NCBI GenBank assembly: GCA_029721435.1
Contig: CM056573.1
Span: 149,565,947 to 149,629,946 of the forward strand
DNA: 64,000 bases
Source: Gymnothorax reevesii
Taxonomy: Eukaryota > Chordata > Actinopteri > Anguilliformes > Muraenidae
Direction: 5' to 3'
The notes under the pieces are model-generated. The model searched no databases, was not told the DNA's origin, and was given only the letters and a program-made list of their open reading frames with translations. A program made the translations under genes and the position numbers. This document shows positions 1-12,714 of this stretch, piece after piece. Each line of letters opens with the position of its first letter. Position 1 is the stretch's first letter.

Positions 1-102
1 CGCAGACTTTCAACATGTGGAAGCCAATGCAGAACTAGACGACATGACATACGTTTGTCCCCTATCTGAAACTGTAGCAGCAGCTGATTTCCCTTTTTTT
101 AA

Positions 103-287
103 TGAAAAAAGAGGATCGCACCCGAATTTTTAAGAATTTATTGCCTGCAAACGTTTCGGGCTGTTAACTCTTCTTCAGTGCAGAGGCAAACCATTTTTGC
201 CACTGCACTGAAGATGGTTAACAGCCCAAAACGTACCGCAGGCAATAAATTCTTAAAACTTGGAGTGCTATCCTCTTTTCTTTTCAT
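103..287. repeat. Inverted pair of a short interspersed repeat
   Basis: Two copies of a roughly 80-bp sequence face each other (about 103-185 and 204-287), each containing GGCAATAAATTCTTAAAA and GTTAACAGCCC when read in the matching orientation, with about 18 bp between them. On the minus strand the left copy has CTGAAGA followed by about 14 nt and GAAACG; the right copy on the plus strand has the same layout but AAAACG. This resembles the order of a hammerhead ribozyme core (CUGANGA, stem, GAAA), but the intervening stem pairs poorly. It may derive from a Penelope-like element, where hammerheads are known. Confidence 0.6.
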
Positions 288-437
288 TGTAGACGTTCAG
301 TATAGGATATAGCACCCAGTTTTCAATGATTGAGTTGAGCGTGTTTTTTTGTTATTTTTACCTTTTTTATGAAAACTGCAGGGCATCGCACGAGCCGTGG
401 CCCATGCATTTAGTTTAGAACTGTACATCTTTACTAG

Positions 438-855
438 CAGGGCTGCGAACTCTCACGCATTTACGTGAGAAATGCGTGAGAATCAGTGGCATATTCAAGT
501 GCCCGGGCTGTAGTTATCAATTATTCAATCAGCACGTTTGAACGAGATTCTCTGGCGGAATTGAAGTCCTTGTGCATGGAGGTTCAGTTTCACATGCGTT
601 ACGGTGGATTTAACCACTAGTAACTTGAAATCAATTATGACTCCCGACTTCTCACGCTTTTCTTTACTCAGGGGTTGGAAGCAATGGAATTGCATAAAAA
701 TGTTTCAAATGGTATCATTTCATTTAAACGATTTGAACAATCGTGAAAAACATGCATTGCATTGATTGAGTAATTGCTGACTACAGCATGGGAATGTGAA
801 TATGCCACTGAATCTCATGCATTTCTCATGCTAAATGCTTGAGAGTTGGCAGCCA
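438..855. mobile_element. hAT-like MITE with about 65-bp inverted termini
   Basis: The left end begins CAGGGCTGCGAACTCTCACG and the right end (about 789-855) is its inverted copy with scattered mismatches, including a shared AGTGGCATATTCA block. The CAGGG start fits hAT superfamily termini. No convincing 8-bp target duplication is visible and no coding sequence is present, so it is a non-autonomous, decayed copy. Confidence 0.6.
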
Positions 856-2313
856 TTTGTTATTAATATAACTTCAGAAGGAAGAAACGGAGATTAACTC
901 AATTTCTAGATGTAATACTATATCCTGCGACAATGCAGAGTCGGCATTTAGCTTCAGACTTCCACAAAACTTCGAAAACTTGTGTAAATGGACCGTGCAG
1001 ATTGCTATGGCAGAGGTGCTTTCCTTTCATGATGCCATAGGATCGTGTGACTTACATCTCGGAAACTTCCAACTTTTTCAGGGGGCGGGGCGCGAGAGTG
1101 CAAAAATTCACTTTTACTCCTTGAAATTGATAGATCTTTCATCCATTTCAGAACTTTTGAGTGCAATGAGAGATATAATCATATAGAACAAAATAAACCA
1201 ACAATTTCAGGCAGAGTGCATCATGTCAGGTAAGCTTTAAATCAACGTTATTCAAAATTGCATACCTGCGCGAATAGCTTGAGCCGCACGCTTTTCATAG
1301 CCTATTTAACTGCAGAGTTAAATAGTAATTAAGTAATAAGTAAATTATTTTTCTGAACTGAATTTAGCCCATGATTTCATCGCTGTTGGATCACGCACGC
1401 ACACGGCCTATATAGCATCATCGGATTAACTACATCGCCTGGACTGTTGCCAAACGTAACTAAGGAGATATTGATTTTCTGCACATTGGGTCTGCTGCAC
1501 ACATTACTGGCGGGAAGCGGCCAGCTGTCTCTGATAGATCGTCATTGTGGGTCCTTGGTACGCAGACGGATTTTGTGATGTGTACAAGAGGTCCGTACCC
1601 AAAATGACGTAGACTGGCCAAGTGCAGATTAAAATTACGTTCATCTTTGGAGAAAAAAAGGCATTTGCCAGTCTGACGCTAGTCTGGCACTGCATACTCG
1701 TCAGTTCGGATTTTTTTTTTCCATCTTCTGACGCGCTGACGAAGGGGCAGCAGAAACCAAGCTTGATGGAAAAGACAACACTGTGCATAAAATATTCACT
1801 CCAAGTAATATTTCATTTTTTAATTGGAGCGTTATGTTGGCCATAACAAGGCATTGAGGGTCCATCACAAATAGTGTTAAGTGCATATATTGAGCATAGA
1901 TTTTTCTCTTACGACACTCCACAAATCTCCCCTCATTTGGTCATAAAGAAGTTACTCCCCTTTCAATCTAAAGCGATGAAAACAATCCTTGTCCAAGCCA
2001 ATCCTTGTTCCCATTAAAAAAAAAAAAAAAAGCCACAGCAAATCTTGTCAGAAAATTGGCTACATCACCACCATTGACCTCTCCACCCATCCCCCAATCC
2101 AAAACAGAACACATAATAAATCTACCAATTGGATGGTGCGTGTAAAGGACTTGAGAGCATTCCCCCAGTAAGCATCTGCCCGCCCCCAATTTCTATAGGA
2201 ATGTTTAAGGCATTCAAAAAGCTGCTTTACAGCCTACTGCTCCATCAAGATCTCTCCATCTTACTCTATCGGCTAGATGACAGACAAGCACACTTCAACA
2301 GTACAAGTTGCCT
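856..2313. other. Non-coding stretch downstream of pafah1b3
   Basis: Nothing recognisable: only short open frames without family resemblance and an A-run near 2017-2031. It lies 3' of the minus-strand gene pafah1b3 and should contain its 3' UTR. No clean AATAAA on the minus strand close to the stop codon was found. Confidence 0.4.
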
Positions 2314-2574
2314 TCATTTCTCCCCAGAAGACTCCAGCAGAGCCTTGATTGCAGTGTGTAGAGGGTGACACACAGCCTGGTAACCCTGCAGGGTTAGGTG
2401 CAGGTAGTCGTACATATCCTGGTGGGATATGCTGCCATCAGAGTGCACAAAGCCTGGGTCCACATTGAGGTAAGAGGCCTGAGAAAAAGTGGATACAGCT
2501 TGCTGGACCAGCTGGTTGACCTCGGTGTTCTTCTCCCGAAGAGGGTTGGGGTCCTTACCCCGGGGAAGCACACT
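2314..2574 (-). CDS. pafah1b3: pafah1b3 coding exon 5 (residues 139-224 and stop)
   Basis: It starts after acceptor TGTCCCTCAG and encodes [21 protein letters not shown] and DMYDYLHL, the last carrying catalytic Asp194 and His197. The open frame continues upstream to 2739, but that part is intron: it has no family similarity and the acceptor at 2575-2576 restores the family alignment. Confidence 0.93.
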   Translation of the reverse strand, partial: SVLPRGKDPNPLREKNTEVNQLVQQAVSTFSQASYLNVDPGFVHSDGSISHQDMYDYLHLTLQGYQAVCHPLHTAIKALLESSGEK

Positions 2575-5500
2575 CTGAGGGACACAAAAGAGAGCTTCAG
2601 TGAGCCTCAAACAGGCGAAAACTGAGCTACTCAAACCTGAAGCATCCAGGACAAACTGTTCACAAATACAAAAGGAATTAGAAATTAAAGAAATACCCAG
2701 TGTTTTATAAAACATGTCCTTCCAGGCAAGGCAAACCACACCCCTTGCGCATACTTTAGCTGTTCAATGCTTTGACCTTCTTTTTGGGTACATGTACGCT
2801 TGGGTTTGACCTTTTAGCATCACTCCAGGTCAAGTTGACCTTTTAGCATCACTCCAGGTCAAGGATCATGATTTCATTTTACACACCATATGAGTTCCTA
2901 TATGTGATTAAAAGTAACCAAGCGGCGATCTGCAATAATTTTTGAGATACAGCCTTCTGAAATCTCATCCACTATGGTTTGATCACTCAAGGTTACAGGT
3001 CATGGTGTCATTTTAATTTGCATGCATGATTCCCTTTGTGTGTTTAACAGTAACCAAGTGGCTATCTACTGTAGTTTTAGAGATATACACTAAATCTGGG
3101 GATTCTGATGAAAGACCTTGACCCCACTGAACTTTGACCCTAACCGATCTTTGAACTGTGCACTTCTCACTATAGCAATGGACAGGATTATATTTTATGC
3201 AATGAAAAAGAAAAATTGTGGCATTCGTGTGAAGTCAGACGATTTTCGACAGTTACAGCCAGTGACCTTTGACAAAATTTAATGGGATCTATTCTGGGTC
3301 ACTGCCAAACTTTTAGCCAAATTTGGTATAAATTGAGGCAGTTGTTTTCTCGTAAACTTGATAAAGAACAAAAATAAATAAATAAATACATTCAGTAGAC
3401 AGAAAATGAATACACCCTCTGAACATTTTTTTCAGATTTACTTGACAAATAGCCTGTAATTAAAGTGCAATTAATCTGTAATTTTCCTGCAAATCTACAA
3501 ACAGTACTCAATCTTTTCAACGTGATTAACATTAAAAGAAGTTTTTCATTGGTTTATTAAAAATGAACAATTGTCATAAATTGCTTTGATAAGTATCCAC
3601 CTTCTTTACTGATTCATCCCATAACCTATCTCAGGAAATGACAAATTGCCTTCAAGACCAAACATAGCTACAGTTGCAATCAAAATTATTCAACGCCCAC
3701 TGCGAATTGGGTTTACTGGCAAAATTTACAAACTTTCAGCTGTTTGTAATAAACAGATTAAACAAGAATATTTTAAATAGCTTAACACAACTAATATTAC
3801 AAGTGGTTTCTCCAAATTTAACACAAAATGACACTTTTAACGATTTCTGCAATCTCAAAATTATTCAATGCCCCGAATAGAATGCCATAAGACAATATTT
3901 GCAAATCAGGTGTTGTCTCAAGCACACCTAATGCAGCTACTCAAGAGCTTAATTAGTTGCATCAGGTTTGCTGGAGGTAGAACACATCAAATACTTGCAC
4001 TCGCTAGGGGTTTGCTGATAGTGACATTTGATAGCATATTGGAAATATGGCTGTCAAAAGAACTGTCCAAAAAGCTAATAGAGGAGATCACTGCCTAGCA
4101 CAGCCTGTAGCACAGGCTCTGAATTTTCATAGAAATACAGTTGGAAGCATAGTTCACAAGTTCAAAGTTAAAGAACGAGTGGCTACACTACCAGGATGTG
4201 GCAGTAAGAGGAAGCTATCAATGGCTGCCTCCAGATTCCTGAGGAGACAGGTGGCCAAAAACCCTCGAGTGACTGCAGGAGAACTGCAGCAGGATTTGGA
4301 GGCAAGAGGCACTGAGGTTTCACTTTGCACAGACGGGCGCATACCAAACGTTGAAAGTCTCCAAGACATACACCACAACTTGTCCAAAAGCACAAGCTCC
4401 AATATGCTCAAAACCATATACATAAGCAACAGAAGTTTTGGGATACTGTCCTATGGAGTGATGAAACAAAGCTGGAAAATTTCAGGCTTATGAATCAGTG
4501 CCATTTCTGCAGGAGGAATAAAGAAGCATATGCTGAAAAGTACACCCTGCCTACAATGAAGAATTGTGGGGTTTTTTTGATGCTCTGTGGCTGCCTGCCT
4601 TCCTCTGGCACTGGAAATCTGCTCAGTGTGGAGGGCAAGATGGATTCAGTAAAGTACCAGGATATCCAAGGAGAAAATGTTATGCCATCAGTAGGGAAGC
4701 TGACACTTGGGCATCATCGGACCTTCCAAAAGGACAGTGATCCTAAGCAAACCTCAACATCCACCAAGACTTGGTTTCAGAAGTCGTCTGGGAAGATTCT
4801 TGAGTGCCTATCACAGTCGCCTCATTTGAACCCCATAAAAAAAATCTCTGCTGGGATTTGTAGAAGGCAGTTCCAGCATGCAAACCCAAGAATATTCGTG
4901 AGCTGGAGGCCATTGTCCATGAGGACTGGGCTAAGATCCTTGGGAATGCTGCCAGAAGCTGTTGTCTGCCCATGCATCACATTTCCAGCAGGTCAAAGCA
5001 GCAAAAGGTGCTCTACTAAGCATGACAGATGCTTGTCATGAAGGGGTTGAATAATTTTTGGCCTGCAGTAGTCATTAAAAGTGACAATTTGAGTTGAATT
5101 TGGAGAAGCCACTTGTTATATTTCTTGTGTTGAGCTATTTAAATAGTTATTGTTTGATTTGTTCATTGCAAACAGCTGAAAGTTTGCAAATTTTGCCAGC
5201 AAACCTAATTTGCGGCGGGGGTTGAATAATTTTGATTGCACCTGTAATTGCCCCACACTTGATGACACGAATAAAAACAGCTGTTCATCACGGTCCCTTA
5301 GTCTGCAAGAGCCGTCTCACTAAAAGGCAGAATCAGAGGCTCCAAAGATCTCTCAAAAGAAGTCAGTGACAAAGTTGAGGAAAGATACACATCAAGTGAG
5401 GGATATAAGAAGATTTCTAAGGCTTTGAAGATACCTAGGAGTACTGTCAAAACCATAATCGAGGCCTTCTATGCAATAACCAGTTATGTCACTTTTTCAC

Positions 5501-8500
5501 GTTTTAAGAAAAATGAAGTTTAGCATTTCAACTCAGAACTTTTAAGTCACCAATCTTATGGACAAATGATTGTTTGCACATATTCCAAGGACTGGTAATT
5601 ATTTTAATCAGCAGTGAAAATGGTGGTAGAGTCACTAACCTCCTTGTAATTTGACACAAAAAAGTGACCTAACTGGTTCTTGCATGGAGGGCTTCAATTA
5701 AGAAATGGAAAGTGCATGGCACCACAGTCTGCCAAAATCAGGGCGTCCATCTAAACTGGATGACCAGGAAAGAAGACAGCTGGTCAGAGAGGCTACCAAG
5801 AATCCAAAGGCAACATTGAAAGAGCTCCAGGATTTTATGGCCAAAAGAGGGAAACTTGTGCATCATACAACTATATCAAAGATATTGCACACATCTGGCC
5901 TGTATGGAAGGGTGGCAAGAATAAAAGCCATTTCTCAAAAAGCTCCACCAGGAGGCAGCTTGAAATTTGCAAAACCTGAAGAAGTCTGCAAGGAGACTGA
6001 GAATGGGTCCAAAATTCATATTCCAGCAAGATAATGACCCAAAGCACAATGCCAAAGCTACCACTGAGTGGCTTGTAAAGAACAAGTTGGATGTGCTGGA
6101 ATGGCCAAGCTAAAGCCCTGACCTAAATCCAATTGAAAACTAGTGTAATGACTTGAAAGTTACTGTCCATCAGCGCAAACAAACAAACAAACAAACAAAC
6201 AAACAATGTTGCCACTGTAATTGCTGCCAAAGGCATTTCCACCACGTATTGCCTCAGGGGGGTCTATACTTAAAACATTTGGAAATTTCAGTTTTGTTCA
6301 TTAAATGCACTCTTTTTTTTTCCAAATTAAATTAATTGCACTGCATTCATATGGTATGCTGTGTTCTTTGGGTCAGGGAAAAACAAGTCCCATTTTAATC
6401 CATTAAATTTACATTCCGTGACACAACAAGACATTAAAATATTGAAGGAGGGTGTATTCATTTTCTATCCACTATAACTAAATAAATAACACAAAAAAAC
6501 AAGTCGACTGCAATACCCTCGCCCAACCTCTTGCTATTGTTTGAACAATTCTTAAATACTGTTGTTACACTTAAACTTTAAAATATGAGTGAACCCAAAG
6601 TCTATCCTTAAAATTTCAAATTAGAATGAACCCTTAGTCACACTGTGCATCTTATCGCCATCTATATATTTGACATCAAGAGGTATAAAAAATAAATAAA
6701 TAAATAAAAAATTGACCATACCTTGCAGCCCTACTTCACGCCCTAAAGGTTAATCTTCAGTCCCCACGAGCTGCTTACCTTGTAACCTTAAACTTTGACT
6801 CAATAAACTGATTAGTTTTGGGAATTATCTACCCTTTGAGGGGAGTAGCATCTGATTTGGTCAGTCTGTGGACTTCTTGTGTAGATCTTGTACAAAATGT
6901 GTCACGGATGGGCAAATGGACGGACAAACCACTTAAATAGAATCCTTGCCTCCCTCTCACATGCATGCATTCATAAGGTAAGCGGACCCAAACCCCATTA
7001 CTCATCCAGTTTAAAAATTAATGGTATGCAGTATTACCCTCTAAATGAGGGATATCAAACATTAACTTAGAAAACAAACAAACTGGGAACCAAATGTAGA
7101 CAAATCGGCCAATGGGGAATAGACTTCCCCACTACAGCAGCGTTGCAAGATTTTTTTAAATTTAGACAATTTCTCACACCACTGTTCGAGTGTTTCTTTT
7201 TATCTAGTGTTATTTTTGACACCTTTACTGAAGCCAGGCATCTGCCCTTCAGCCAGTCTTTCGAGTGTCTTTGCCACAGCACTTCCCAAAAAAGTGATAT
7301 ACACGTTCATGAACTAAAACAGTAAACAGGACAGACATGAAAAGGACGACTGACCAGTACAAGTGTGTGAGCACGGGGCAGCTTCTCCTTGATTAAACGA
7401 ACAATAGCGATGATGCCCCCACAGATCTCCATTGGAGTGTGGCCATGATTGTTGGTGCCCACCCAGACCACTACCACCTGCAAAAAAACCTGATGAGCAT
7501 CAAGAGTAATAACTTATGCCTGTAGTATTTAGAAGAGAGAACTTTACAGCACAGTGCTGTTATTTAAAATAGAAAAATTGGTCCAGGGTCAATATAAAAA
7601 AACCCAAAGAGACAAACACCATTTTGAGTAAAATTCTGAAATTTAAAACTGATGTTCTGAATCACTGATCAGGTGGTTGCACAGTATCCAAGGAAGCAAT
7701 ACAACATCTGACTATAACACAAAATGGATTAACACCAGTTGAACTGGCCAAAAGCACCACACATAAAGGCAATTTCAGACAGAGGAGGGAAATTCTGGTT
7801 CAATTAAAGGTCTTGCAGCATCCTAAACACAGTCATTGAAAACTGAATGGCTGACTACAAGCCCTAACTTTTGAAGATGCAAAAGTGCAGATCTTGTTGA
7901 AGAGGATGCAAAAAAAAAAAAAACAACTGGCATGTCCTTCAGTAATCTCCTCTGCTAGTGTACTGAAGAACTTCAAAAAATAATAGTTTAAAAAACCCCA
8001 AATCAGAAAAAAAGCTGGAATGGACTGTTTAAATTGAACTGGAAACAGTCATTTGTAAATCATCTGCATTACCAATATTGGAGAGAGAGAGAGAAGAAAA
8101 ATCCAACATTGCATTATTTGATGTTTCGCCACAGGAATATAATCAATTTTCCAAAATAAACACATTTCAATTTTGACTGTTGCCATATATTTCCAAAAGT
8201 TGGGGCGGTAAACGAATTACCAATTAGTATGTTGCCATTGCTTAAATGTTTAGGGACCAAGGAGTCAAAGTGATTACAAGTTTCAGGTGTCATTTTGTCC
8301 CATTCTTCCTGCCTACCAGAGCAACATTATGGGGTCTCCATTGTCACATTCTACATTTCAAAAATGTGCAGTGTGTTCTCTATTGGGGACAAGTCTGCAC
8401 GGCAGGCAGGCCAGTCCAGTGCCTGCACCCTTTTCTAGGGGAGACAGGCCCTTGAAATGCGTGTAGAAAGCAGTTTTGCAATTTTGTTGAAATATGCGTG

Positions 8501-11500
8501 GATGTCGCAAGAAAAGATGGCGTCTTGAAGGCAGCATGTTACTCCAAGATCTCAGTGCTTTTCAGCATTAATGGAGTCTTCACAGAAGTACAAGTTACCC
8601 TTGTCAAGGCACTGGGACAACCTTGTGCTATGACAGTGCATGGCTGCTGAACTTGCTGGCAACAGTCTGGATGTTCCTTGTCTTCTGTGATCTGAAGCAC
8701 ATGGCGTCAATTTCCTCCACACACACACAAAAAAAAAAAAAAAAAGACCAGAAATATACATCAAACCACGTCACCCATTCCAACGGAGTGACGTCAAGTA
8801 GACACCGACTCCTGAGGAGTCCACGGGGGGTTCTGCACACTTCATGTTAACTCTGCAAAAAGGAAGCCTATGTTTTTACTGGCATTTAAAGATGCAAATA
8901 TGCATTGTAGAATTTGTTCAAAGTTTGCAAAAGTAATCCTAAATCCATGTGATTATATCACTAATAAATTAAAATTCTTGACTGAGTGTTGTTCGAGTTA
9001 TTGGATATCACAGATATTCAGCTTTAGCTTGCAGTCGCTCTCTTTACGCACAGAAATCCCTACAGATTACCTAAATCTTTTAAATATTACGCACCGTCGA
9101 GAATGAAATATTAAAATCCCTTCCCATCTTTCCTTGAGGAAGATTAAAACTTTCCTCATGCACTTGTGGGCAACCCTCAGCCCATCAAGGTCTAGGCTCG
9201 AGGTCACCAATAAGTGGACCGCGGTCCAAGTCCGGACCCAGACACCGTCCCATCCGGACCCAGAGCTGTAACATAACGTCAGTTTCGTTGGGTTTTACTC
9301 AATTTTGGCAGTTTTAATTTCATTAGCTGCCTCTTTTCCAGATTTTACGGTACCTACGTAACCACGCATTTCGTGTGTGGGCGGTGCATGCCCTCTTGCT
9401 CCTGCAGTGTGGTTGCGGCTGAGTCAGAAAGTCCAGGCCTACCAAATAAAATTTCAAAACGACACAAAAACAATAGAAATGTAACTTTATTAACCAAAAC
9501 TGCATCACAATTTAGCGAAGCTGAAGAAAATGAATAGAAACTGCATAACTATGCAGCGATGAGCGATGTAAAAGCATAGAGAACGAGATTTGAAAGACTC
9601 GGAATGCAACACTCGATTTGCACATGCGCAGTGGGCAAAGTGGAAGCCAACCTGCTTGTGATTGAGGTAAGTTATTTCTTTGATTGTAAGTGAAATATTT
9701 GTATTTTAGCAACTGATGGTTGTTTGTAGTGTTTTATGTATACCACCGATATACTGAATCGTGTGTTAATACCCTGACAGTGGACTGGTAAATGAAAAAT
9801 GTTTTGTGAAAATGAGCAGGCGAAGAAATTACCCAATTTGGTGCCAATAAAGGAATGACCATCCTACTTGCTAGGGAATACAAATAACCTCATTTCTCAG
9901 TTCTCAATATTATATTTTCTGTATATTATGTTAGTATATAATTTTTCTGTTAACATTTCAGTATATGTAATTTTAATAGCATTGGAAACCCCGCTGGACT
10001 AACTTATCTGACTAATAGTGACTACAGTCTATTTTTTCATTTGGGACCAAAATACGTTCGCCTGTCAGGCAGGGGATCCGGTGATTTCGTAGTAAAAACC
10101 AGTTCATACATACAAAAGATAGTGTTGAATTTGAATTTTGAGAATGAATTATGTCGCCCAATAAAATGCAGTCTAACCAATTAAATTTCAAATACATGAT
10201 CTACCCTTGCTGATACCCTTAACCAGCACATGCGCAGTTACATGGTGTTTCATTTCGAGTCTTTCAAATCTCGTTCTCTATGCTTTTTCATCGCTGATCG
10301 CAGTATTTCTATTCATTTTCTTCCGCTTCGCTAAATTGTGATGCAGTTTCAGCTAATAGTGTTACATTTCATTTCATTTCAGTCCTATTTCGGTTATTTC
10401 TTTAGTAGGCCTGAAGTTATGAGAAGGAAATACACTGGAGAGACACGAGGCGAAGAGAGAACAGCGGTGAGAGAAAGACTGAGTGTGTAATAGTGAAGGA
10501 ATGTGACATGGCTTGTTCTAAACAGCGCTAATGGACAGCGAAAACAGAACTTTTAAACCGGAATGGACAGAATCTTATGTTTATCCTCGCCGCTGGAAGC
10601 TCAAAGCCGCTGTGTCTCATATGCTCCAAGACAGTGGAGCTAGTGAGAAGTGCAAATGTAAAATGCCACTGTGAAATTAAACAGTTGGCGGACTGGCAAT
10701 GCCGGGGGGGGGGTTGGGTGAGGGCTGAAACCGGTCCCTTAAAAATAACAATTCGTCATGACCTGTTTTCAATCTTCCCCAATGACCTTCCCCAGCCATC
10801 TTATAAAACTTGAAAGTTTACAAAAAAGATAATACGAGCTATATCATGGGCCAGGTACAATGCACCCTCACGCCCTTTGTTCCTTCTCAATGGTCTCCTT
10901 AGGCTTGCAGAGTTAAATGTACATCAAAATGCTTGTATGATGTACCTAGTAGTACATAATATGAACAGCAGATTATCTGAGCTTATTCCAGTCTATTATC
11001 CTCTGCAGTCTGCACGATCATAATGCAAGGAAGAAACATCTTATCATTGGCAAAAAAAGAAAACTAAAATGTACCAGCTTGAGTATTACATGCAGGGGAC
11101 CGCGGATTTGGAACGAACTCGATGAGAATATGAAAGTGTTGAAGCCCATCTCCACCTTTAAGAAGATGTTAAAGGACACTCTGCAAAGATCATATATCTA
11201 ACCATCATGTGGTACCTATTATCTATCTGTTCTGGGAAAGATGTGGTGTTAAGTGCTATATGTTGTGTATGTGTCTGTATTTGTCCTGTTATTAGGGCCC
11301 GAGCACCGACCGGTGCCAGGAACCTATTGTACTTGATGGGATTTTTTTTCCTTCTTCTTCGAGAACGCATTTTTGAGGACTCTACCATGCACAAAAACTC
11401 ACAAAAATTTGCCCATGTCAGTCGTGATGAAAATTACCAAATATTATGATTTTTGTGCTTGGACATGCTCCGGTGGCTCTATAGCGATATATCTTCTTTG

Positions 11501-12665
11501 GGAGACCTGATACACGCATGATACCAAACTTCAGTTATGCACTATAAATAATGTGTTTACCTGTAAAGAAAAAGAAACGTAAATATGCCACTTAATTCAC
11601 AGCAAATGCATGATAGCTGGCGGGTATACGCTATTAATGAAAACTGACCACACCTGATAATGTTGAGAGTTTTCAGAGATTCCCAAATGGTAATTTAAAT
11701 GATTGAAAACAGGGCATAACCAAATATTATTTTTAAGGGATGTTTTGAGCCTCCCCTATCGCCAGTTCATCAGCCGCCACTGAACACAATACTGCATTTC
11801 AGCAGATTTAAAATCCAGGCAGAGAAAGCCAGACCTGACTTCTCTCACTAAACAGGAGAAAGTAGGCAGTGGGAGGGAAAGAAAATTATAAAAATGAATT
11901 AAGTCCTTAATATTATAATCCCCAATTGAATGTGAAAAAAAATTAAAACTATACAGTTCACGAGACTGTGGAGGGAAGAAAGGAAACTCAAGCTACACTT
12001 TTTATCTACTTTTTCTAAAATGTAAGCACTTTAAGATGCAAAGTCATGTCTCACAGCTTTGATTTGCTTGTGTTATTTTAAAATGAAGATATTTTGACTT
12101 GGAGTACATTTACATTCTTTTTACAATTATAAATAAAAATGAATAAAAGTATGTAGCCTGTATGATTATATGTGACTGTATTGCGATGCAACTTACACAC
12201 GATGATGCTGCTCAATATGCATAAATTTTTACTATTCGGACCTCTTTGATTTGTAATTGGTCTAGGCCTTTCCTGAATTCTGCCTTTGAGCTAAATCAAG
12301 ATTAAAATCAAATGCTGACATCAGCTGTTTCAAATCACAGCATTATACATTTTTGTTTTATTTAAACCCTCATACAAGTTCTAAATTCCCCTTGTGCCAA
12401 CTATACAAGGAATATGCTGCAGACATTAATGGCAGAAGTAGATGTAGATATTTAGAAATAAAATCAAGATGACAAGAAATTTCAAGCTTTAAATTTTATG
12501 CAAACCAATTTTCCAAGAACATTCCAATGTCCCAGAAAAAGAAGCATCAAGACTTCAGTTATTGTAGTAGGAAAATTAACTTTTGGAGGGCCAGAGTAGA
12601 TTGGTCCTCCAAGCGCCAATCACTTCAGGTGGAAAATCAAAAATCTCTCAAGAATAACTAGCTTG

Positions 12666-12714
<49 letters not shown>

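Larger units (their letters stand above)
3393..6474 (+). mobile_element. Tc1/mariner element interrupted by two other transposons
   Basis: The left terminus CAGTAGACAGAAAATGAAT and the right terminus (inverted, 6446-6474, followed by TA) match those of the copy at 13004-14963. The span is 3.1 kb because a second Tc1-like element (3671-5244) and a MITE (about 5460-5695) sit inside it; without them it would be about 1.3 kb, shorter than the related copy, so it has internal deletions too. It lies in intron 4 of pafah1b3. Confidence 0.8.

Noticed and set aside
2575..2739. Open frame continuing pafah1b3 exon 5 upstream
   Set aside because: It has no family similarity and the acceptor at 2575-2576 joins exon 4 exactly in frame; the extension is intron.
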